A DNA stretch of 6,060 nucleotides from Desulfitobacterium sp. (GTDB taxonomy: Bacteria > Bacillota > Desulfitobacteriia > Desulfitobacteriales > Desulfitobacteriaceae). The stretch is taken from assembly GCA_012799495.1 (NCBI GenBank), contig JAAZLD010000148.1, positions 1-6,060 on the forward strand. The letters are read 5' to 3'. Each line of letters begins with the position of its first letter. Positions within the stretch are counted from its first letter, which is position 1. Made by a program: the position numbers and the translations under genes. Shown one piece after another: positions 6,039 to 6,060 of the stretch. The notes under the pieces are model-generated. The model did no database searches. It had not been told where the DNA came from and saw only the letters and a program-made list of their open reading frames with translations.

Positions 6039-6060
6039 TTTTACTTTTTACTAGATCGGA

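Overview
The window holds the promoter-proximal part of a de novo purine biosynthesis operon, all on the minus strand, so it reads from right to left. The likely host is a low-to-moderate GC Bacillota, probably Clostridia-like. This rests on a SigA-type promoter, strong Shine-Dalgarno sites, a long riboswitch leader, a Bacillus-type Fe-S PurF with a propeptide, and a single-chain PurL most like the clostridial/streptococcal form. I cannot name a species.

Layout in the direction of transcription. At 6060-5934 there is a PurBox-like site, a near-consensus promoter (TTGACC - 17 bp - TACAAT) and the transcript start. At 5933-5863 lies a textbook guanine riboswitch aptamer with the guanine-specifying C. 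At 5855-5728 lies a second structured element that looks like a ykkC-family PRPP aptamer. Its conserved 3' core overlaps the first arm of an intrinsic terminator (5741-5683). The rest of the leader (5682-5533) carries six copies of a 13-bp tandem repeat, a perfect 10-bp inverted repeat and the purL ribosome binding site. Then follow purL (5532-1759), purE (1743-1249) and purF (1198 to the left edge, truncated at its C-terminus). Gaps between genes are short (15 and 50 bp) and no terminator was seen between them, so this is one transcription unit that probably continues past the left edge.

The genes and leader fit together. PurF consumes PRPP in the first committed step, PurL performs the fourth step (FGAR to FGAM) and PurE supplies CAIR. 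The leader appears to sense both the pathway end product (guanine) and the input substrate (PRPP). Known guanine-PRPP tandems behave as an RNA logic gate that shuts the operon off only when guanine is present and PRPP is absent.

The most unexpected protein feature is in PurL. The synthetase half has all its signature motifs, but the C-terminal glutaminase domain has lost its catalytic cysteine (GICNG is replaced by GIGSG, Gly1097). It also has a shortened GGFS-GD-type oxyanion loop, and the usual SHGEG reads SSGEG. The His/Glu of GHSER remain. This looks like a pseudo-glutaminase in an otherwise intact enzyme, and it raises the question of where the enzyme gets ammonia.
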